In this document: piece after piece, positions 17,475-27,782 of the stretch | Layout of the letters: every line of letters starts with the position of its first letter | Position numbering within the stretch: the first letter of the stretch is position 1 | From: Flavobacterium muglaense | Lineage (GTDB): Bacteria > Bacteroidota > Bacteroidia > Flavobacteriales > Flavobacteriaceae | Direction: 5' to 3' | DNA length: 64,000 nucleotides | Assembly (NCBI RefSeq): GCF_014305155.1 | Contig: NZ_JACRUK010000005.1 | Span: 1 to 64,000 of the forward strand | Position numbers and translations under genes: made by a program | The notes under the pieces: model-generated | Told to the model about the DNA's origin: nothing | What the model saw: only the letters and a program-made list of their open reading frames with translations | Database searches by the model: none

Positions 17475-19631
17475 ATGGCTAGAGAACTTAAATATACAAG
17501 AAACATAGGAATTGCTGCTCATATTGATGCTGGTAAAACAACAACTACTGAGCGTATATTATTCTATACTGGAAAATCACACAAAATTGGTGAAGTACAC
17601 GATGGTGCTGCAACAATGGACTGGATGGCACAAGAGCAAGAAAGAGGTATTACAATTACTTCTGCTGCTACTACTTGTGAATGGAATTTCCCAACGACAC
17701 AAGGTAAGATTTTACCTGAAACGTTACCTTATCACTTTAATATCATTGATACTCCAGGACACGTTGACTTTACAGTTGAAGTAAACCGTTCTTTACGTGT
17801 ACTTGATGGATTAGTATTCTTGTTTAGTGCTGTTGATGGTGTTGAGCCTCAATCAGAAACTAACTGGAGGTTAGCTGATCAATATAGAGTTCCTCGTATT
17901 GGTTTTGTTAATAAAATGGATAGACAAGGTTCTAACTTTTTGATGGTTTGTCAACAAGTAAGAGATATGTTAAAATCAAATGCAGTTGCGATCACTTTGC
18001 CAATTGGTGAAGAAAATGATTTCAGAGGTGTTGTGGATTTAGTAAGAAACCAAGCTATTGTTTGGGATGATGCTGGAATGGGGGCGACCTATGAAGTTGT
18101 TGATATTCCTGCTGATATGGTTGATGAAGTAAAAGAATACAGAGATATTCTTATCGAAGCAGTAGCTGATTATGATGAGAATTTACTTGATAAGTACATG
18201 GAAAATCCAGATTCTATCACAGAAGAAGAGATTAACATTGCTTTAAGAGCTGCTGTAATGGATATGGCTATCATTCCTATGATTGCTGGTTCATCTTTCA
18301 AAAACAAAGGAGTTCAATTCATGTTAGATGCTGTATGTAAATACTTGCCATCTCCAATGGATAAAGAAGGTATTGAAGGGATTCATCCTGATGATGCTGA
18401 ACTTTTAGAAGAAGATCAAACTAAAATATTACGTAAACCAGATGTAAAAGAGCCTTTCGCTGCTTTAGCATTTAAAATTGCTACTGACCCATTCGTAGGT
18501 CGTTTAGCTTTCTTCCGTGCTTATTCAGGACGTTTAGATGCTGGTTCTTATGTATTAAATACTCGTTCTGGTAACAAAGAAAGAATTTCTCGTATCTACC
18601 AAATGCATGCAAACAAACAAAACCCAATCGATTATATCGAAGCTGGGGATATTGGAGCAGCAGTTGGATTTAAAGATATTAAAACTGGAGATACATTGTG
18701 TGATGAAAAACACCCAATTATTCTTGAGTCTATGAAATTCCCTGCGCCGGTAATTGGTATAGCTATTGAGCCTAAAACTAAGGCTGACGTAGATAAAATG
18801 GGTATGGCTTTGGCTAAATTAGCTGAAGAAGATCCTACGTTTACAGTTAGAACAGATGAAGCTTCTGGCCAAACTATTATCTCAGGAATGGGAGAGTTGC
18901 ACTTAGATATTCTTGTAGATAGAATGCGTCGTGAATTTAAAGTTGAAGTGAACCAAGGTGAGCCTCAAGTTGAATACAAAGAAGCATTTACAAGAAGTGC
19001 TCAACATAGAGAAACGTACAAGAAACAATCTGGAGGTCGTGGTAAATTCGGTGATATCGTATTTGTTCTCGAGCCTGCTGATGAAGTTGATGGTAAAGCT
19101 CCAGTTGGATTGCAATTTGTTAACTCTGTAAAAGGGGGTAACGTTCCTAAAGAATATATTCCTTCTGTAGAGAAAGGATTTAGAGAAGCTATGAAAACTG
19201 GTCCTTTAGCCGGGTACCAAGTGGATAGCTTGAAAGTAACTTTGTTAGATGGATCTTTCCACCCTGTGGATTCTGATGCGCTTTCTTTTGAGTTAGCAGC
19301 TAGAATGGGATATAGAGAAGTGGCTAAAGCTGCAGGTGCTGTTATTCTTGAGCCAATCATGAAAATGGAGGTTATTACACCAGAAGAAAACATGGGGGAT
19401 ATCGTAGGTGATATCAACCGTCGTAGAGGTCAGGTTAATGATATGGGAGATAGAAATGGTGCTAAAACTATTAAGGCTGATGTGCCGTTATCTGAAATGT
19501 TTGGATATGTTACAACTTTAAGAACTTTGTCTTCAGGTCGTGCAACTTCAACAATGGAATTTTCACACTACGCAGAAACGCCTTCTAATATTTCAGAAGC
19601 AGTAATCAAAAAAGCAAAAGGAAACGCTTAA
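17475..19631 (+). CDS. fusA: Elongation factor G
   Basis: The 718-residue translocation GTPase moves tRNA-mRNA through the ribosome. The G domain has G1 [15 protein letters not shown] (about 16-30), G2 [12 protein letters not shown]3 DTPGHVDF and G4 NKMDRQG. Domains II-V follow in order, with [18 protein letters not shown] in domain III and the domain IV/V block [19 protein letters not shown]. Length is that of full bacterial EF-G, with about 20 residues more than E. coli. It begins 9 bases after rpsG. No tuf gene follows, unlike the E. coli str operon; rpsJ comes directly after. Confidence 0.98.
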   Translation: MARELKYTRNIGIAAHIDAGKTTTTERILFYTGKSHKIGEVHDGAATMDWMAQEQERGITITSAATTCEWNFPTTQGKILPETLPYHFNIIDTPGHVDFTVEVNRSLRVLDGLVFLFSAVDGVEPQSETNWRLADQYRVPRIGFVNKMDRQGSNFLMVCQQVRDMLKSNAVAITLPIGEENDFRGVVDLVRNQAIVWDDAGMGATYEVVDIPADMVDEVKEYRDILIEAVADYDENLLDKYMENPDSITEEEINIALRAAVMDMAIIPMIAGSSFKNKGVQFMLDAVCKYLPSPMDKEGIEGIHPDDAELLEEDQTKILRKPDVKEPFAALAFKIATDPFVGRLAFFRAYSGRLDAGSYVLNTRSGNKERISRIYQMHANKQNPIDYIEAGDIGAAVGFKDIKTGDTLCDEKHPIILESMKFPAPVIGIAIEPKTKADVDKMGMALAKLAEEDPTFTVRTDEASGQTIISGMGELHLDILVDRMRREFKVEVNQGEPQVEYKEAFTRSAQHRETYKKQSGGRGKFGDIVFVLEPADEVDGKAPVGLQFVNSVKGGNVPKEYIPSVEKGFREAMKTGPLAGYQVDSLKVTLLDGSFHPVDSDALSFELAARMGYREVAKAAGAVILEPIMKMEVITPEENMGDIVGDINRRRGQVNDMGDRNGAKTIKADVPLSEMFGYVTTLRTLSSGRATSTMEFSHYAETPSNISEAVIKKAKGNA

Positions 19632-19641
19632 TTTTAAGAAA

Positions 19642-19947
19642 ATGAGTCAAAAAATCAGAATAAAACTAAAATCTTACGATCACATGTTAGTAGACAAGTC
19701 TGCTGAGAAGATTGTAAAAACAGTTAAAACTACTGGTGCAGTTGTTACAGGGCCAATCCCGTTGCCAACTCACAAAAAACTTTTTACAGTGCTACGTTCT
19801 CCGCACGTTAATAAAAAAGCGAGAGAGCAATTTGAAGTAATGTCATATAAGCGATTAATTGATATTTATTCATCTTCATCTAAAACTATTGATGCTTTAA
19901 TGAAATTAGAATTGCCTAGTGGAGTTGAAGTAGAGATTAAAGTTTAG
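19642..19947 (+). CDS. rpsJ: 30S ribosomal protein S10
   Basis: The 101-residue S10 is a late 30S head protein; in other bacteria it doubles as NusE, the NusB partner in antitermination. Recognised by [52 protein letters not shown] and [16 protein letters not shown]. It starts 10 bases after fusA and is followed by a 154-base gap that carries a new promoter, so S10 is transcriptionally tied to the str genes more than to rplC. Confidence 0.98.
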
Positions 19948-19995
19948 TTTCTAACAAGAGAAAATTAAGAGCACTTTGTTTAAGTGAAAACTTTT

Positions 19996-20027
19996 TTTGG
20001 ATTGTGTGTAAATAAGTTATACTTTTG
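19996..20027 (+). promoter_or_regulatory. Internal promoter upstream of rplC
   Basis: TTTG (19996-19999), a 20-base spacer and TACTTTTG (20020-20027) match the Bacteroidota consensus. The predicted leader to rplC is about 70 bases and AT-rich; a TTTAA/TTAAA pairing within 20034-20057 is possible but weak. It would drive rplC onward independently of rpsL. Confidence 0.8.
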
Positions 20028-20101
20028 CACCACTTTAAAAATAAGGGTTCGCTTAAATGATGTGTTCTATTTTTATATTTAATAATTAATAATTAATATT
20101 T

Positions 20102-20719
20102 ATGTCTGGGTTAATTGGTAGAAAAATCGGCATGACTAGCATTTTCGACGAAAACGGGAAGAATATTCCTTGTACAGTAATCGAAGCGGGTCCATGTGTT
20201 GTTACCCAAGTCAGAACCAAAGGTGTTGACGGGTACGAAGCGTTGCAATTGGGTTTCGATGACAAAAACGAGAAACATTCCACAAAAGCGGCTTTAGGTC
20301 ACTTTAAAAAAGCGGGAACTGTAGCTAAGAAAAAAGTCGTTGAATTTCAAAATTTTGCAACAGAACAAAAATTAGGGGATCTTATTGATGTTTCTATGTT
20401 TGTTGAAGGAGAATTTGTAGATGTACAAGGTGTGTCTAAAGGTAAAGGTTTTCAAGGGGTTGTAAAACGTCACGGATTTGGTGGTGTTGGTCAAGCAACT
20501 CACGGTCAACACAACCGTTTAAGAGCGCCAGGTTCTGTAGGAGCTTCATCTTATCCATCTAGAGTATTCAAAGGAATGCGTATGGCTGGACGTATGGGAG
20601 GCGAAAATGTAAACGTTCAAAACCTTAGAGTTTTAAAAGTAGTTACTGAGAAGAATCTACTTGTGATCAAAGGATGTGTTCCTGGTCATAATAACTCTTA
20701 TGTAATCATTCACAAGTAA
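20102..20719 (+). CDS. rplC: 50S ribosomal protein L3
   Basis: The 205-residue L3 is an early 23S-binding protein with a loop reaching toward the peptidyl-transferase centre. Visible family signatures are [38 protein letters not shown] (the W-finger region) and [16 protein letters not shown]. Its stop overlaps the rplD ATG by one base (TAATG), so translation of the two is coupled. It is the first gene behind the internal promoter at 19996-20027. Confidence 0.98.
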   Translation: MSGLIGRKIGMTSIFDENGKNIPCTVIEAGPCVVTQVRTKGVDGYEALQLGFDDKNEKHSTKAALGHFKKAGTVAKKKVVEFQNFATEQKLGDLIDVSMFVEGEFVDVQGVSKGKGFQGVVKRHGFGGVGQATHGQHNRLRAPGSVGASSYPSRVFKGMRMAGRMGGENVNVQNLRVLKVVTEKNLLVIKGCVPGHNNSYVIIHK

Positions 20720-21348
20720 TGGAAGTAAAAGTATTAGATTTCAACGGAAAAGATACTGGAAGAAAAGTTCAACTTTCTGATTCAGTATTCGCAATTGAAC
20801 CAAATAATCACGCTGTATACCTTGATGTTAAGCAATATTTAGCTAATCAAAGACAAGGAACGCACAAGGCTAAAGAAAGAGCTGAAGTTGCAGGAAGTAC
20901 ACGTAAGATTAAAAAACAAAAAGGAACTGGTACTGCTCGTGCGGGTAGTGCAAAGAATCCATTGTTTAAAGGTGGAGGAACAGTTTTTGGACCTAGACCA
21001 AGAAGTTATTCATTCAAATTGAATAAGAACTTGAAACGTTTGGCAAGAAAATCTGCGTTCTCAATGAAAGCAAAAGAATCAAATATTATCGTTCTTGAGG
21101 ACTTTAGTTTTGAGACTCCAAACACTAAAAATTTCATTAATGTTTTGAAAGCTTTAGAGTTAGATAATAAAAAATCTCTTTTTGTGTTGGGCGATACGAA
21201 TAAAAACGTATATTTGTCATCACGAAATTTAAAGGGCTCTAATGTAGTAAGTAGCTTAGAATTAAGCACTTACGCTATATTAAATGCTAATAACTTAGTT
21301 CTTTTAGAGAGTTCTTTAGAGATAATTGAAGAAAATTTAAGCAAATAA
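20719..21348 (+). CDS. rplD: 50S ribosomal protein L4
   Basis: The 209-residue L4 lines the peptide exit tunnel. The tunnel loop is visible as GSTRKIKKQKGTGTARAGS followed by PLFKGGGTVFGPRPRSYSFKLNKN. In E. coli, L4 also represses the S10 operon through its leader; whether the rplC leader here is a target is unknown, and no clear L4-type hairpin was seen. The start overlaps the rplC stop by one base. Confidence 0.97.
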   Translation: MEVKVLDFNGKDTGRKVQLSDSVFAIEPNNHAVYLDVKQYLANQRQGTHKAKERAEVAGSTRKIKKQKGTGTARAGSAKNPLFKGGGTVFGPRPRSYSFKLNKNLKRLARKSAFSMKAKESNIIVLEDFSFETPNTKNFINVLKALELDNKKSLFVLGDTNKNVYLSSRNLKGSNVVSSLELSTYAILNANNLVLLESSLEIIEENLSK

Positions 21349-21354
21349 TAGGAT

Positions 21355-21645
21355 ATGAGCATCATAATTAAACCTATAGTAACGGAAAAAGTAACCAAAG
21401 AAAGTGAAGTTTTAAATCGCTTCGGATTCGTTGTTAACAAAAAAGCAAATAAAGTTGAGATCAAAAAAGCTGTTGAAGCTGCTTATGGTGTGACTATTTT
21501 GAGTGTTAACACGATGAACGTAAGACCAGATAGAACTACAAAATACACTAAAAGTGGTTTAATTACTGGAAAAACAAATGCAATCAAAAAAGCAATTGTT
21601 CAAGTAAAAGAAGGAGAAACAATTGATTTTTACAACAATATCTAA
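21355..21645 (+). CDS. rplW: 50S ribosomal protein L23
   Basis: The 96-residue L23 sits at the exit of the peptide tunnel and is the docking site for trigger factor and SRP in other bacteria. The N-terminal SIIIKPIVTEKVTKESE, YGVTILSVNTMNVRPDRTTKYTK and the final segment are typical. Length is normal and it lies six bases after rplD. Confidence 0.97.
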   Translation: MSIIIKPIVTEKVTKESEVLNRFGFVVNKKANKVEIKKAVEAAYGVTILSVNTMNVRPDRTTKYTKSGLITGKTNAIKKAIVQVKEGETIDFYNNI

Positions 21646-21654
21646 GATAGAAAA

Positions 21655-22479
21655 ATGTCAGTAAGAAAATTAAAACCTATTACCCCAGGTCAGCGATTTA
21701 GAGTTGTGAATGGTTATGACGCCATTACAACTGATAAGCCGGAACGCTCTTTGATAGCGCCGATAAAAAACTCTGGAGGTAGAAATAGTCAAGGAAAGAT
21801 GACCATGCGTTATACGGGTGGTGGTCACAAGCAGAGATATCGTATCATTGATTTTAAACGTACAAAAGATGGAATTTCAGCTACGGTTAAGTCAATTGAA
21901 TATGATCCAAATCGTACTGCATTTATCGCTTTATTAGCTTATGCTGATGGTGAGAAAACTTATGTAATTGCACAAAATGGATTGAAAGTTGGTCAGAAAT
22001 TAGTTTCTGGTCCAGAATCTCAGCCAGAAATTGGAAATACAATGCCTTTAAGTAGAGTTCCACTTGGAACTGTAATTTCTTGTATTGAATTGAGACCAGG
22101 TCAAGGAGCGGTAATTGCTCGTTCAGCTGGAACATTTGCTCAGTTAATGGCAAGAGATGGAAAATATGCTACAATTAAAATGCCTTCAGGGGAAACAAGA
22201 TTAATCTTGTTAACTTGTTCTGCTACAATTGGAGCTGTTTCTAATTCAGACCACCAATTAGTTGTATCTGGTAAAGCAGGTAGAACACGATGGTTAGGTA
22301 GAAGACCTAGAACAAGACCTGTAGCGATGAACCCTGTCGATCACCCAATGGGTGGTGGTGAAGGACGTTCTTCTGGTGGACATCCACGTTCAAGAAATGG
22401 AATACCAGCAAAAGGTTATAGAACTCGTTCTAAGAAAAACCCGAGTAACAAGTATATCGTAGAACGTAGAAAGAAATAA
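21655..22479 (+). CDS. rplB: 50S ribosomal protein L2
   Basis: The 274-residue L2 is essential for subunit association and peptidyl-transferase-centre organisation. Recognised by [60 protein letters not shown] and the C-terminal [18 protein letters not shown], which contains the conserved histidine of the GGGEGR loop. Full length; nine bases after rplW. Confidence 0.98.
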   Translation: MSVRKLKPITPGQRFRVVNGYDAITTDKPERSLIAPIKNSGGRNSQGKMTMRYTGGGHKQRYRIIDFKRTKDGISATVKSIEYDPNRTAFIALLAYADGEKTYVIAQNGLKVGQKLVSGPESQPEIGNTMPLSRVPLGTVISCIELRPGQGAVIARSAGTFAQLMARDGKYATIKMPSGETRLILLTCSATIGAVSNSDHQLVVSGKAGRTRWLGRRPRTRPVAMNPVDHPMGGGEGRSSGGHPRSRNGIPAKGYRTRSKKNPSNKYIVERRKK

Positions 22480-22485
22480 TAAGAT

Positions 22486-22764
22486 ATGGCACGTTCATTA
22501 AAAAAAGGACCTTTCGTTCATTATAAGTTAGACAAGAAAGTTCAAGAAAACATCGCTGGTGGAAATAAAGGAGTAGTAAAGACTTGGTCTAGAGCTTCTA
22601 TGATTACTCCAGACTTCGTTGGACAAACTATCGCAGTTCATAACGGTCGTCAATTTGTACCAGTTTACGTAACAGAAAACATGGTAGGTCACAAATTAGG
22701 AGAATTTTCACCAACTAGATCTTTTAGAGGTCATGCTGGAGCAAAAAATAAAGGTAAAAAATAA
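22486..22764 (+). CDS. rpsS: 30S ribosomal protein S19
   Basis: The 92-residue S19 is a head protein that forms a complex with S13. Signatures are [41 protein letters not shown] and the conserved C-terminal [21 protein letters not shown]. It begins six bases after rplB in the usual rplB-rpsS-rplV order. Confidence 0.98.
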   Translation: MARSLKKGPFVHYKLDKKVQENIAGGNKGVVKTWSRASMITPDFVGQTIAVHNGRQFVPVYVTENMVGHKLGEFSPTRSFRGHAGAKNKGKK

Positions 22765-22770
22765 GAAGCA

Positions 22771-23181
22771 ATGGGAGTTCGTAAAAGAGAAACAGCAGAT
22801 GCGAGAAAAGAGGCTAATAAGTCTATTGCTTTCGCAAAATTGAATAACTGCCCTACTTCACCTAGAAAAATGCGCTTAGTAGCGGACTTGGTAAGAGGTC
22901 AGAAGGTAGAGAGAGCATTAAACATTCTTAGATTTAGTTCTAAAGAAGCTTCAAGAAAATTAGAAAAATTGGTTTTGTCTGCAATCAACAATTGGGAGCA
23001 AAAAAACCCTGAAGCTAGTTTAGAAGAAGCAGGTTTATTTGTTAAAACGATTACAGTAGATGGTGGAATGATGTTGAAAAGACTTCGTCCAGCTCCACAA
23101 GGTCGTGCACACAGAATTAGAAAACGTTCTAATCACGTAACAATCGTGCTTGGATCTATTAATAACACACAAGCAATTTAA
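22771..23181 (+). CDS. rplV: 50S ribosomal protein L22
   Basis: The 136-residue L22 contacts all 23S domains and extends a beta hairpin into the exit tunnel. The globular part shows [20 protein letters not shown] and [19 protein letters not shown]. The tunnel hairpin is [25 protein letters not shown]. It has about 20 extra N-terminal residues relative to E. coli L22 ([17 protein letters not shown]), as is usual in Bacteroidota. Confidence 0.97.
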   Translation: MGVRKRETADARKEANKSIAFAKLNNCPTSPRKMRLVADLVRGQKVERALNILRFSSKEASRKLEKLVLSAINNWEQKNPEASLEEAGLFVKTITVDGGMMLKRLRPAPQGRAHRIRKRSNHVTIVLGSINNTQAI

Positions 23182-23187
23182 TACAAG

Positions 23188-23937
23188 ATGGGACAAAAGA
23201 CAAATCCAATTGGAAATAGACTTGGTATCATCAGAGGATGGGACTCAAACTGGTATGGTGGAAATGATTATGGTGATAAACTTGCCGAAGATCACAAAAT
23301 CAGAAAGTACATCCATGCTCGTTTATCAAAAGCTAGTGTATCAAAAGTAATCATCGAGAGAACTTTGAAACTTGTAACCGTTACTATCACTACTGCTAGA
23401 CCTGGTATCATTATCGGAAAAGGTGGACAAGAGGTAGACAAGTTGAAAGAAGAGCTTAAGAAAATTACTGACAAAGAGGTTCAAATCAACATCTTTGAAA
23501 TTAAAAGACCTGAACTTGACGCGTATCTAGTTGCTACAAGCATCTGTCGTCAAATCGAAAGCCGTATTTCTTACAGACGTGCAATCAAAATGGCTATTGC
23601 TGCTTCTATGCGTATGAACGCTGAAGGTATCAAAGTTTTGATTTCTGGTCGTTTGAATGGTGCTGAGATGGCACGTTCAGAAGGTTTCAAAGAAGGAAGA
23701 GTTCCTTTATCAACTTTCAGAGCCGATATTGATTATGCATTAGCTGAAGCGCATACTACTTATGGTAGAATGGGTATCAAAGTGTGGATCATGAAAGGTG
23801 AAGTTTACGGAAAGAGAGATCTTTCTCCGCTTGCTGGAATGGACAAGAAACAATCTGGCGGAAAAGGTGGAGATTCTCCTCGTGGGAAATCTAACTTTAA
23901 TAAAGGTGGAAAACCAGACGCTCGTAAAAGAAAGTAA
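23188..23937 (+). CDS. rpsC: 30S ribosomal protein S3
   Basis: The 249-residue S3 lies at the mRNA entry tunnel and contributes to helicase activity with S4 and S5. The KH domain is marked by [20 protein letters not shown] (GxxG loop). The C-terminal domain has [33 protein letters not shown] and [16 protein letters not shown] basic Gly/Lys-rich tail of about 25 residues ([19 protein letters not shown]) is likely disordered. Confidence 0.98.
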   Translation: MGQKTNPIGNRLGIIRGWDSNWYGGNDYGDKLAEDHKIRKYIHARLSKASVSKVIIERTLKLVTVTITTARPGIIIGKGGQEVDKLKEELKKITDKEVQINIFEIKRPELDAYLVATSICRQIESRISYRRAIKMAIAASMRMNAEGIKVLISGRLNGAEMARSEGFKEGRVPLSTFRADIDYALAEAHTTYGRMGIKVWIMKGEVYGKRDLSPLAGMDKKQSGGKGGDSPRGKSNFNKGGKPDARKRK

Positions 23938-23955
23938 TTTTTAAATTAAAGAAAA

Positions 23956-24381
23956 ATGTTACAGCCTAAAAGAACAAAATACCGTAAGGTACAAAAAGGT
24001 AAAATGAAAGGGAACTCTGGAAGAGGGCATGAACTTTCTAATGGAATGTTTGGTATTAAATCTGTACATGAAGATGGAATGTTTTTAACTTCTCGTCAAA
24101 TTGAAGCAGCTCGTATTGCTGCTACACGTTTCATGAAAAGAGAGGGACAATTATGGATCAAAATATTTCCAGACAAACCAATTACTAAGAAGCCTCTTGA
24201 GGTACGTATGGGTAAAGGTAAAGGAGCAGTTGAGTATTGGGCTGCCGTTGTTAAACCCGGAAGAATTATGTTTGAAGTTGGTGGAGTACCTTTGTCAGTT
24301 GCAAAAGAGGCGTTACGTCTTGCAGCTCAAAAGCTTCCAGTAAAAACTAAATTCGTTGTTGCTAGAGATTTCGAAGCATAA
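23956..24381 (+). CDS. rplP: 50S ribosomal protein L16
   Basis: The 141-residue L16 organises the A-site region of the 50S subunit. Family features are [19 protein letters not shown], the [26 protein letters not shown] block, and [24 protein letters not shown]. The Arg81-equivalent, target of YcfD-type hydroxylation in E. coli, lies in the [11 protein letters not shown] segment. Confidence 0.98.
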   Translation: MLQPKRTKYRKVQKGKMKGNSGRGHELSNGMFGIKSVHEDGMFLTSRQIEAARIAATRFMKREGQLWIKIFPDKPITKKPLEVRMGKGKGAVEYWAAVVKPGRIMFEVGGVPLSVAKEALRLAAQKLPVKTKFVVARDFEA

Positions 24382-24394
24382 TCTATATTATATT

Positions 24395-24586
24395 ATGAAA
24401 CAATCAGAAATAAAAGATCTTTCTGCAGCGGAGTTGCAAGAAAAACTTAGTCAAACTAAGAAGGCATATGCCGACCTAAAAATGGCTCACGCTATTTCTC
24501 CAATTGAGAATCCACTTCAAATTAGAGGTGTAAGAAGAACAGTTGCAAGATTAGCTACAGAACTTACAAAAAGAGAGTTACAATAA
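24395..24586 (+). CDS. rpmC: 50S ribosomal protein L29
   Basis: The 63-residue L29 is a helical protein beside the tunnel exit near L23. The start is set at the ATG at 24395 (MKQSEIKDLSAAELQEKL): the reading frame stays open further back into rplP, but that extension is not L29-like. The second helix with ISPIENPLQIRGVRRTVARLATEL is conserved. The gap from rplP is 13 bases. Confidence 0.96.
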   Translation: MKQSEIKDLSAAELQEKLSQTKKAYADLKMAHAISPIENPLQIRGVRRTVARLATELTKRELQ

Positions 24587-24603
24587 TTGTAATCTGCTGA
24601 AAG

Positions 24604-24864
24604 ATGGAAGAAAAAAGAAATTTAAGAAAAGAGAGAATTGGTGTTGTAACTTCAGACAAAATGGATAAATCTATTGTTGTTGCAGAAGTACGTAAAGTAA
24701 AACACCCATTATACGGTAAGTTCGTGTTGAAAACAAAGAAATATGTTGCACACGACGAAACAAACGACTGTAACATTGGAGATACTGTAAGAATTAGCGA
24801 AACGCGTCCTTTAAGTAAATCAAAATGTTGGAGATTAGTTGAAATCCTAGAAAGAGCTAAATAA
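24604..24864 (+). CDS. rpsQ: 30S ribosomal protein S17
   Basis: The 86-residue S17 is a primary 16S binder with an OB fold. Recognised by [64 protein letters not shown] and [12 protein letters not shown]. Length is normal. It follows rpmC by 17 bases and precedes rplN by two. Confidence 0.98.
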   Translation: MEEKRNLRKERIGVVTSDKMDKSIVVAEVRKVKHPLYGKFVLKTKKYVAHDETNDCNIGDTVRISETRPLSKSKCWRLVEILERAK

Positions 24865-24866
24865 TT

Positions 24867-25235
24867 ATGGTACAACAAGAATCAAGACTAAAAGTAGCAG
24901 ATAACACTGGAGCAAAGGAAGTTTTAACTATCCGTGTTTTAGGAGGTACCAAAAGAAGGTATGCCTCTGTTGGTGACAAGATTGTAGTTTCTATCAAAGA
25001 TACAACTCCAAACGGAAGCGTTAAAAAAGGAGCTGTTTCAACTGCAGTTGTTGTACGTACCAGAAAAGAAGTGAGAAGAGCCGATGGTTCTTATATCCGT
25101 TTCGATGACAATGCATGTGTTCTTTTGAACGCGGCAGGGGAAATGAGAGGAACTCGTGTTTTTGGACCGGTAGCAAGAGAACTTCGTGAAAAACAATTCA
25201 TGAAAATTGTATCATTAGCACCAGAAGTGCTTTAA
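24867..25235 (+). CDS. rplN: 50S ribosomal protein L14
   Basis: The 122-residue L14 forms an inter-subunit bridge and is the binding site for RsfS in other bacteria. Clear signatures are [61 protein letters not shown] and [15 protein letters not shown]. It begins two bases after rpsQ, which suggests translational coupling. Confidence 0.98.
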   Translation: MVQQESRLKVADNTGAKEVLTIRVLGGTKRRYASVGDKIVVSIKDTTPNGSVKKGAVSTAVVVRTRKEVRRADGSYIRFDDNACVLLNAAGEMRGTRVFGPVARELREKQFMKIVSLAPEVL

Positions 25236-25246
25236 TTCGTTTTAAG

Positions 25247-25561
25247 ATGATAAAGCTAAAAATAAAAACAGGTGACATCGTAAGAGTAATTGCTGGAGAC
25301 CATAAAGGTGAAGAAGGTAAAGTATTACGTGTTGACCGTGAGAAAAACAAAGCGATCGTTGAAGGTGTAAACATGGTTTCAAAACATACGAAACCAAGTG
25401 CAAAAAGCCCTCAAGGTGGTATTGTGAAAAAAGAAGCTTCTATTCAAATATCTAATATCTCTCTAATTGATCCTAAAACAAAGGAAGCAACTAGAACAGG
25501 AGTTAGAGTTGAAGGAGATAAGAAAGTAAGATTTTCAAAAAAATCTAATCAAGTACTATAG
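25247..25561 (+). CDS. rplX: 50S ribosomal protein L24
   Basis: The 104-residue L24 is an assembly initiator for the 50S subunit. The KOW motif is [22 protein letters not shown], followed by the conserved [22 protein letters not shown]. The C-terminal [15 protein letters not shown] segment is typical of the bacterial family. Confidence 0.98.
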   Translation: MIKLKIKTGDIVRVIAGDHKGEEGKVLRVDREKNKAIVEGVNMVSKHTKPSAKSPQGGIVKKEASIQISNISLIDPKTKEATRTGVRVEGDKKVRFSKKSNQVL

Positions 25562-25563
25562 TA

Positions 25564-26115
25564 ATGGCATATACACCTAGACTAAAAGAAGAATATAAGA
25601 GTAGAGTTATCTCTGCTCTTACAGAAGAGTACGGATATGTAAACGTAATGCAAGTTCCTAAATTGGAGAAAATCGTTTTAAGCCGTGGAGTTGGAGCAGC
25701 AGTTTCTGATAAAAAATTAATTGACTATGCAGTTGATGAATTAACAAAGATAACTGGACAAAAAGCAGTATCGACTATTTCTAAGAAAGACGTTGCGTCT
25801 TTTAAATTAAGAAAAGGGATGCCAATTGGAGCTAAAGTTACTTTACGTGGAGAAAGAATGTATGAGTTTTTAGATAGACTTATTACTTCAGCTTTACCAC
25901 GTGTGAGAGACTTTAGTGGGATTAAAGCTACAGGTTTTGATGGAAGAGGAAATTATAACCTTGGAGTATTAGAGCAGATCATTTTTCCAGAAATTGACAT
26001 TGATAAAGTAAACAAGATTTCAGGAATGGATATTACTTTTGTTACTACTGCTCAGACAGATAAAGAAGCAAAATCGTTATTGACTGAATTGGGATTACCT
26101 TTTAAAAAGAATTAA
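25564..26115 (+). CDS. rplE: 50S ribosomal protein L5
   Basis: The 183-residue L5 binds 5S rRNA and contacts the P-site tRNA. The family is shown by [66 protein letters not shown] and [13 protein letters not shown]. It is two bases after rplX. In E. coli the S8 repressor acts at the start of this gene; here the prominent hairpin lies two genes later, before rpsH. Confidence 0.98.
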   Translation: MAYTPRLKEEYKSRVISALTEEYGYVNVMQVPKLEKIVLSRGVGAAVSDKKLIDYAVDELTKITGQKAVSTISKKDVASFKLRKGMPIGAKVTLRGERMYEFLDRLITSALPRVRDFSGIKATGFDGRGNYNLGVLEQIIFPEIDIDKVNKISGMDITFVTTAQTDKEAKSLLTELGLPFKKN

Positions 26116-26118
26116 GAT

Positions 26119-26388
26119 ATGGCTAAAGAATCAATGAAAGCCCGTGAGGTTAAGAGAGAAAAAACGGTAGCAAAATACGCTGAGAAAAGAAAAGCTTTGT
26201 TAGAAGCTGGAGATTTCGTAGGTTTGCAAAAGTTACCGAAAAATGCTTCGCCAGTTCGTTTGCATAATAGATGTAAATTAACAGGTAGACCAAGAGGGTA
26301 TATGCGTCAATTCGGTATTTCACGTGTAACATTCCGTGAGATGGCTAACAATGGATTGATTCCAGGTGTTAAAAAAGCATCTTGGTAA
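26119..26388 (+). CDS. rpsN: 30S ribosomal protein S14 (zinc-free type)
   Basis: The 89-residue S14 is the long form without a zinc ribbon: only one cysteine is present ([20 protein letters not shown]), so a CxxC...CxxC cluster cannot form. Other family features are [20 protein letters not shown] and [22 protein letters not shown]. It starts three bases after rplE. A 71-base gap with a hairpin follows. Confidence 0.97.
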   Translation: MAKESMKAREVKREKTVAKYAEKRKALLEAGDFVGLQKLPKNASPVRLHNRCKLTGRPRGYMRQFGISRVTFREMANNGLIPGVKKASW

Positions 26389-26405
26389 AAAATTGAGTTT
26401 TAATT

Positions 26406-26445
26406 GGTTAAAGGTTTTTCAGAAGGTCTGAAGAAAACCATAACC
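26406..26445 (+). promoter_or_regulatory. Hairpin upstream of rpsH (candidate S8 leader)
   Basis: A long imperfect hairpin has three stacked stems: GGTTA/TAACC (26406-26410 with 26441-26445), GGTTTT/AAAACC (26413-26418 with 26434-26439), and TCAGA/TCTGA (26419-26423 with 26427-26431) with an AGG loop. It ends 14 bases before the rpsH ATG and no T-run follows, so it is not a terminator. Binding by S8 is inferred from position only. Confidence 0.65.
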
Positions 26446-26459
26446 GCAAATATGTACAT

Positions 26460-26858
26460 ATGTATACAGATCCTATTGCAGATTATTTGACTAGAGTTCG
26501 TAACGCTGTGGCTGCAAACCACAAAGTTGTTGAAATTCCTGCATCTAATCTAAAAAAAGAAATAACTAAGATCTTATTTGATCAAGGTTATATCTTAAGT
26601 TACAAATTTGAAGACAACGCTGTTCAGGGTTCGATCAAAATTGCTTTGAAGTATGATAAAGATACTAAAGAGTCAGTAATTAAAGATATCCAAAGAATTA
26701 GTAAACCAGGTTTACGTAAATATTCAAGTTCAGCTTCTATTCCAAGAATCCTTAACGGATTAGGAATTGCTATCGTTTCTACATCAAAAGGTTTGATGAC
26801 TGGAAAGAAAGCCAAACAACTTAATGTTGGTGGAGAAGTAATTTGTTACGTATACTAA
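26460..26858 (+). CDS. rpsH: 30S ribosomal protein S8
   Basis: The 132-residue S8 is a primary binder of the 16S central domain and, in E. coli, the repressor of the spc operon. Signatures are [37 protein letters not shown] and the C-terminal [31 protein letters not shown], which includes the conserved STSKG loop that contacts RNA. The preceding 40-base hairpin makes autocontrol plausible. Confidence 0.98.
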   Translation: MYTDPIADYLTRVRNAVAANHKVVEIPASNLKKEITKILFDQGYILSYKFEDNAVQGSIKIALKYDKDTKESVIKDIQRISKPGLRKYSSSASIPRILNGLGIAIVSTSKGLMTGKKAKQLNVGGEVICYVY

Positions 26859-26873
26859 TAAAAAGACTATAAG

Positions 26874-27416
26874 ATGTCAAGAATAGGTAAAAATCCAATT
26901 GTAATCCCTGCTGGTGTAACTGTAGAAGTTAAAGACGGTATTATTACAGTTAAAGGAAAAAATGGTCAACTAACACAGGAATTCTCAGAAGTTACTGTAA
27001 CAGTTGAAGACGGTCAAGTTCAAGTAGACAGATCGTCTGATCACAAAGACCACAGAGCAAAACACGGTTTATATAGATCTTTAATCAATAACATGATTAT
27101 CGGTGTAACTGACGGGTTTACAAAATCATTAGAATTGGTAGGAGTTGGTTATAGAGCTTCAAATCAAGGACAAAAATTAGATTTAGCTCTTGGTTTCTCA
27201 CATAATATTGTTTTAGAAGTAGCTGCTGAAGTAGTTGTGGAAACAATATCTGAGAAAGGTAAGAACCCAATTGTTAAACTAACATCGTTTGACAAACAAC
27301 TTTTAGGTCAAGTTGCGGCAAAAATTAGAGGTTTCCGTAAGCCTGAGCCGTACAAAGGAAAAGGTGTTAAATTTGTAGGTGAAGTATTAAGAAGAAAAGC
27401 AGGTAAATCAGCTTAA
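26874..27416 (+). CDS. rplF: 50S ribosomal protein L6
   Basis: The 180-residue L6 has two tandem domains and lies near the sarcin-ricin loop and the factor-binding site. Recognised by [22 protein letters not shown] in domain 1, [25 protein letters not shown], and the C-terminal [23 protein letters not shown], the 23S-binding signature. Length is normal and no insertion is seen. Confidence 0.98.
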   Translation: MSRIGKNPIVIPAGVTVEVKDGIITVKGKNGQLTQEFSEVTVTVEDGQVQVDRSSDHKDHRAKHGLYRSLINNMIIGVTDGFTKSLELVGVGYRASNQGQKLDLALGFSHNIVLEVAAEVVVETISEKGKNPIVKLTSFDKQLLGQVAAKIRGFRKPEPYKGKGVKFVGEVLRRKAGKSA

Positions 27417-27427
27417 AAAATAAGATT

Positions 27428-27778
27428 ATGTCATTAACAAAACCTGAAAGAAGACAACGAATTAGATTCAGAATTAGAAAAACGATTAGTGGTACTGCTA
27501 CTAATCCAAGACTTTCTGTATTTAGAAGTAACAAAGAAATTTACGCTCAACTTATTGATGATGTAAACGGAGTTACTTTATTGGCTGCTTCTTCAAGAGA
27601 AAAAGAAATAGGTAAAGGTACGAACATTGAAGTTGCAACAGCAGTTGGAAAACTTGTTGCAGAGAAAGCTTTAAAAGCTGGGATAGATGTAGTAACGTTC
27701 GATAGAGGAGGTTATTTATATCACGGTCGTATTAAATCATTAGCAGAAGGCGCGAGAGCGGCTGGGCTTAAATTCTAA
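27428..27778 (+). CDS. rplR: 50S ribosomal protein L18
   Basis: The 116-residue L18 binds 5S rRNA with L5 in the central protuberance. Features are [38 protein letters not shown] and [29 protein letters not shown], a standard C-terminus. It starts 11 bases after rplF and its stop lies four bases before rpsE. Confidence 0.98.
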   Translation: MSLTKPERRQRIRFRIRKTISGTATNPRLSVFRSNKEIYAQLIDDVNGVTLLAASSREKEIGKGTNIEVATAVGKLVAEKALKAGIDVVTFDRGGYLYHGRIKSLAEGARAAGLKF

Positions 27779-27782
27779 TAGT

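Noticed and set aside
24356..24394. Longer L29 reading from inside rplP
   Set aside because: It overlaps the end of rplP in another frame; the L29 start at 24395 is normal.
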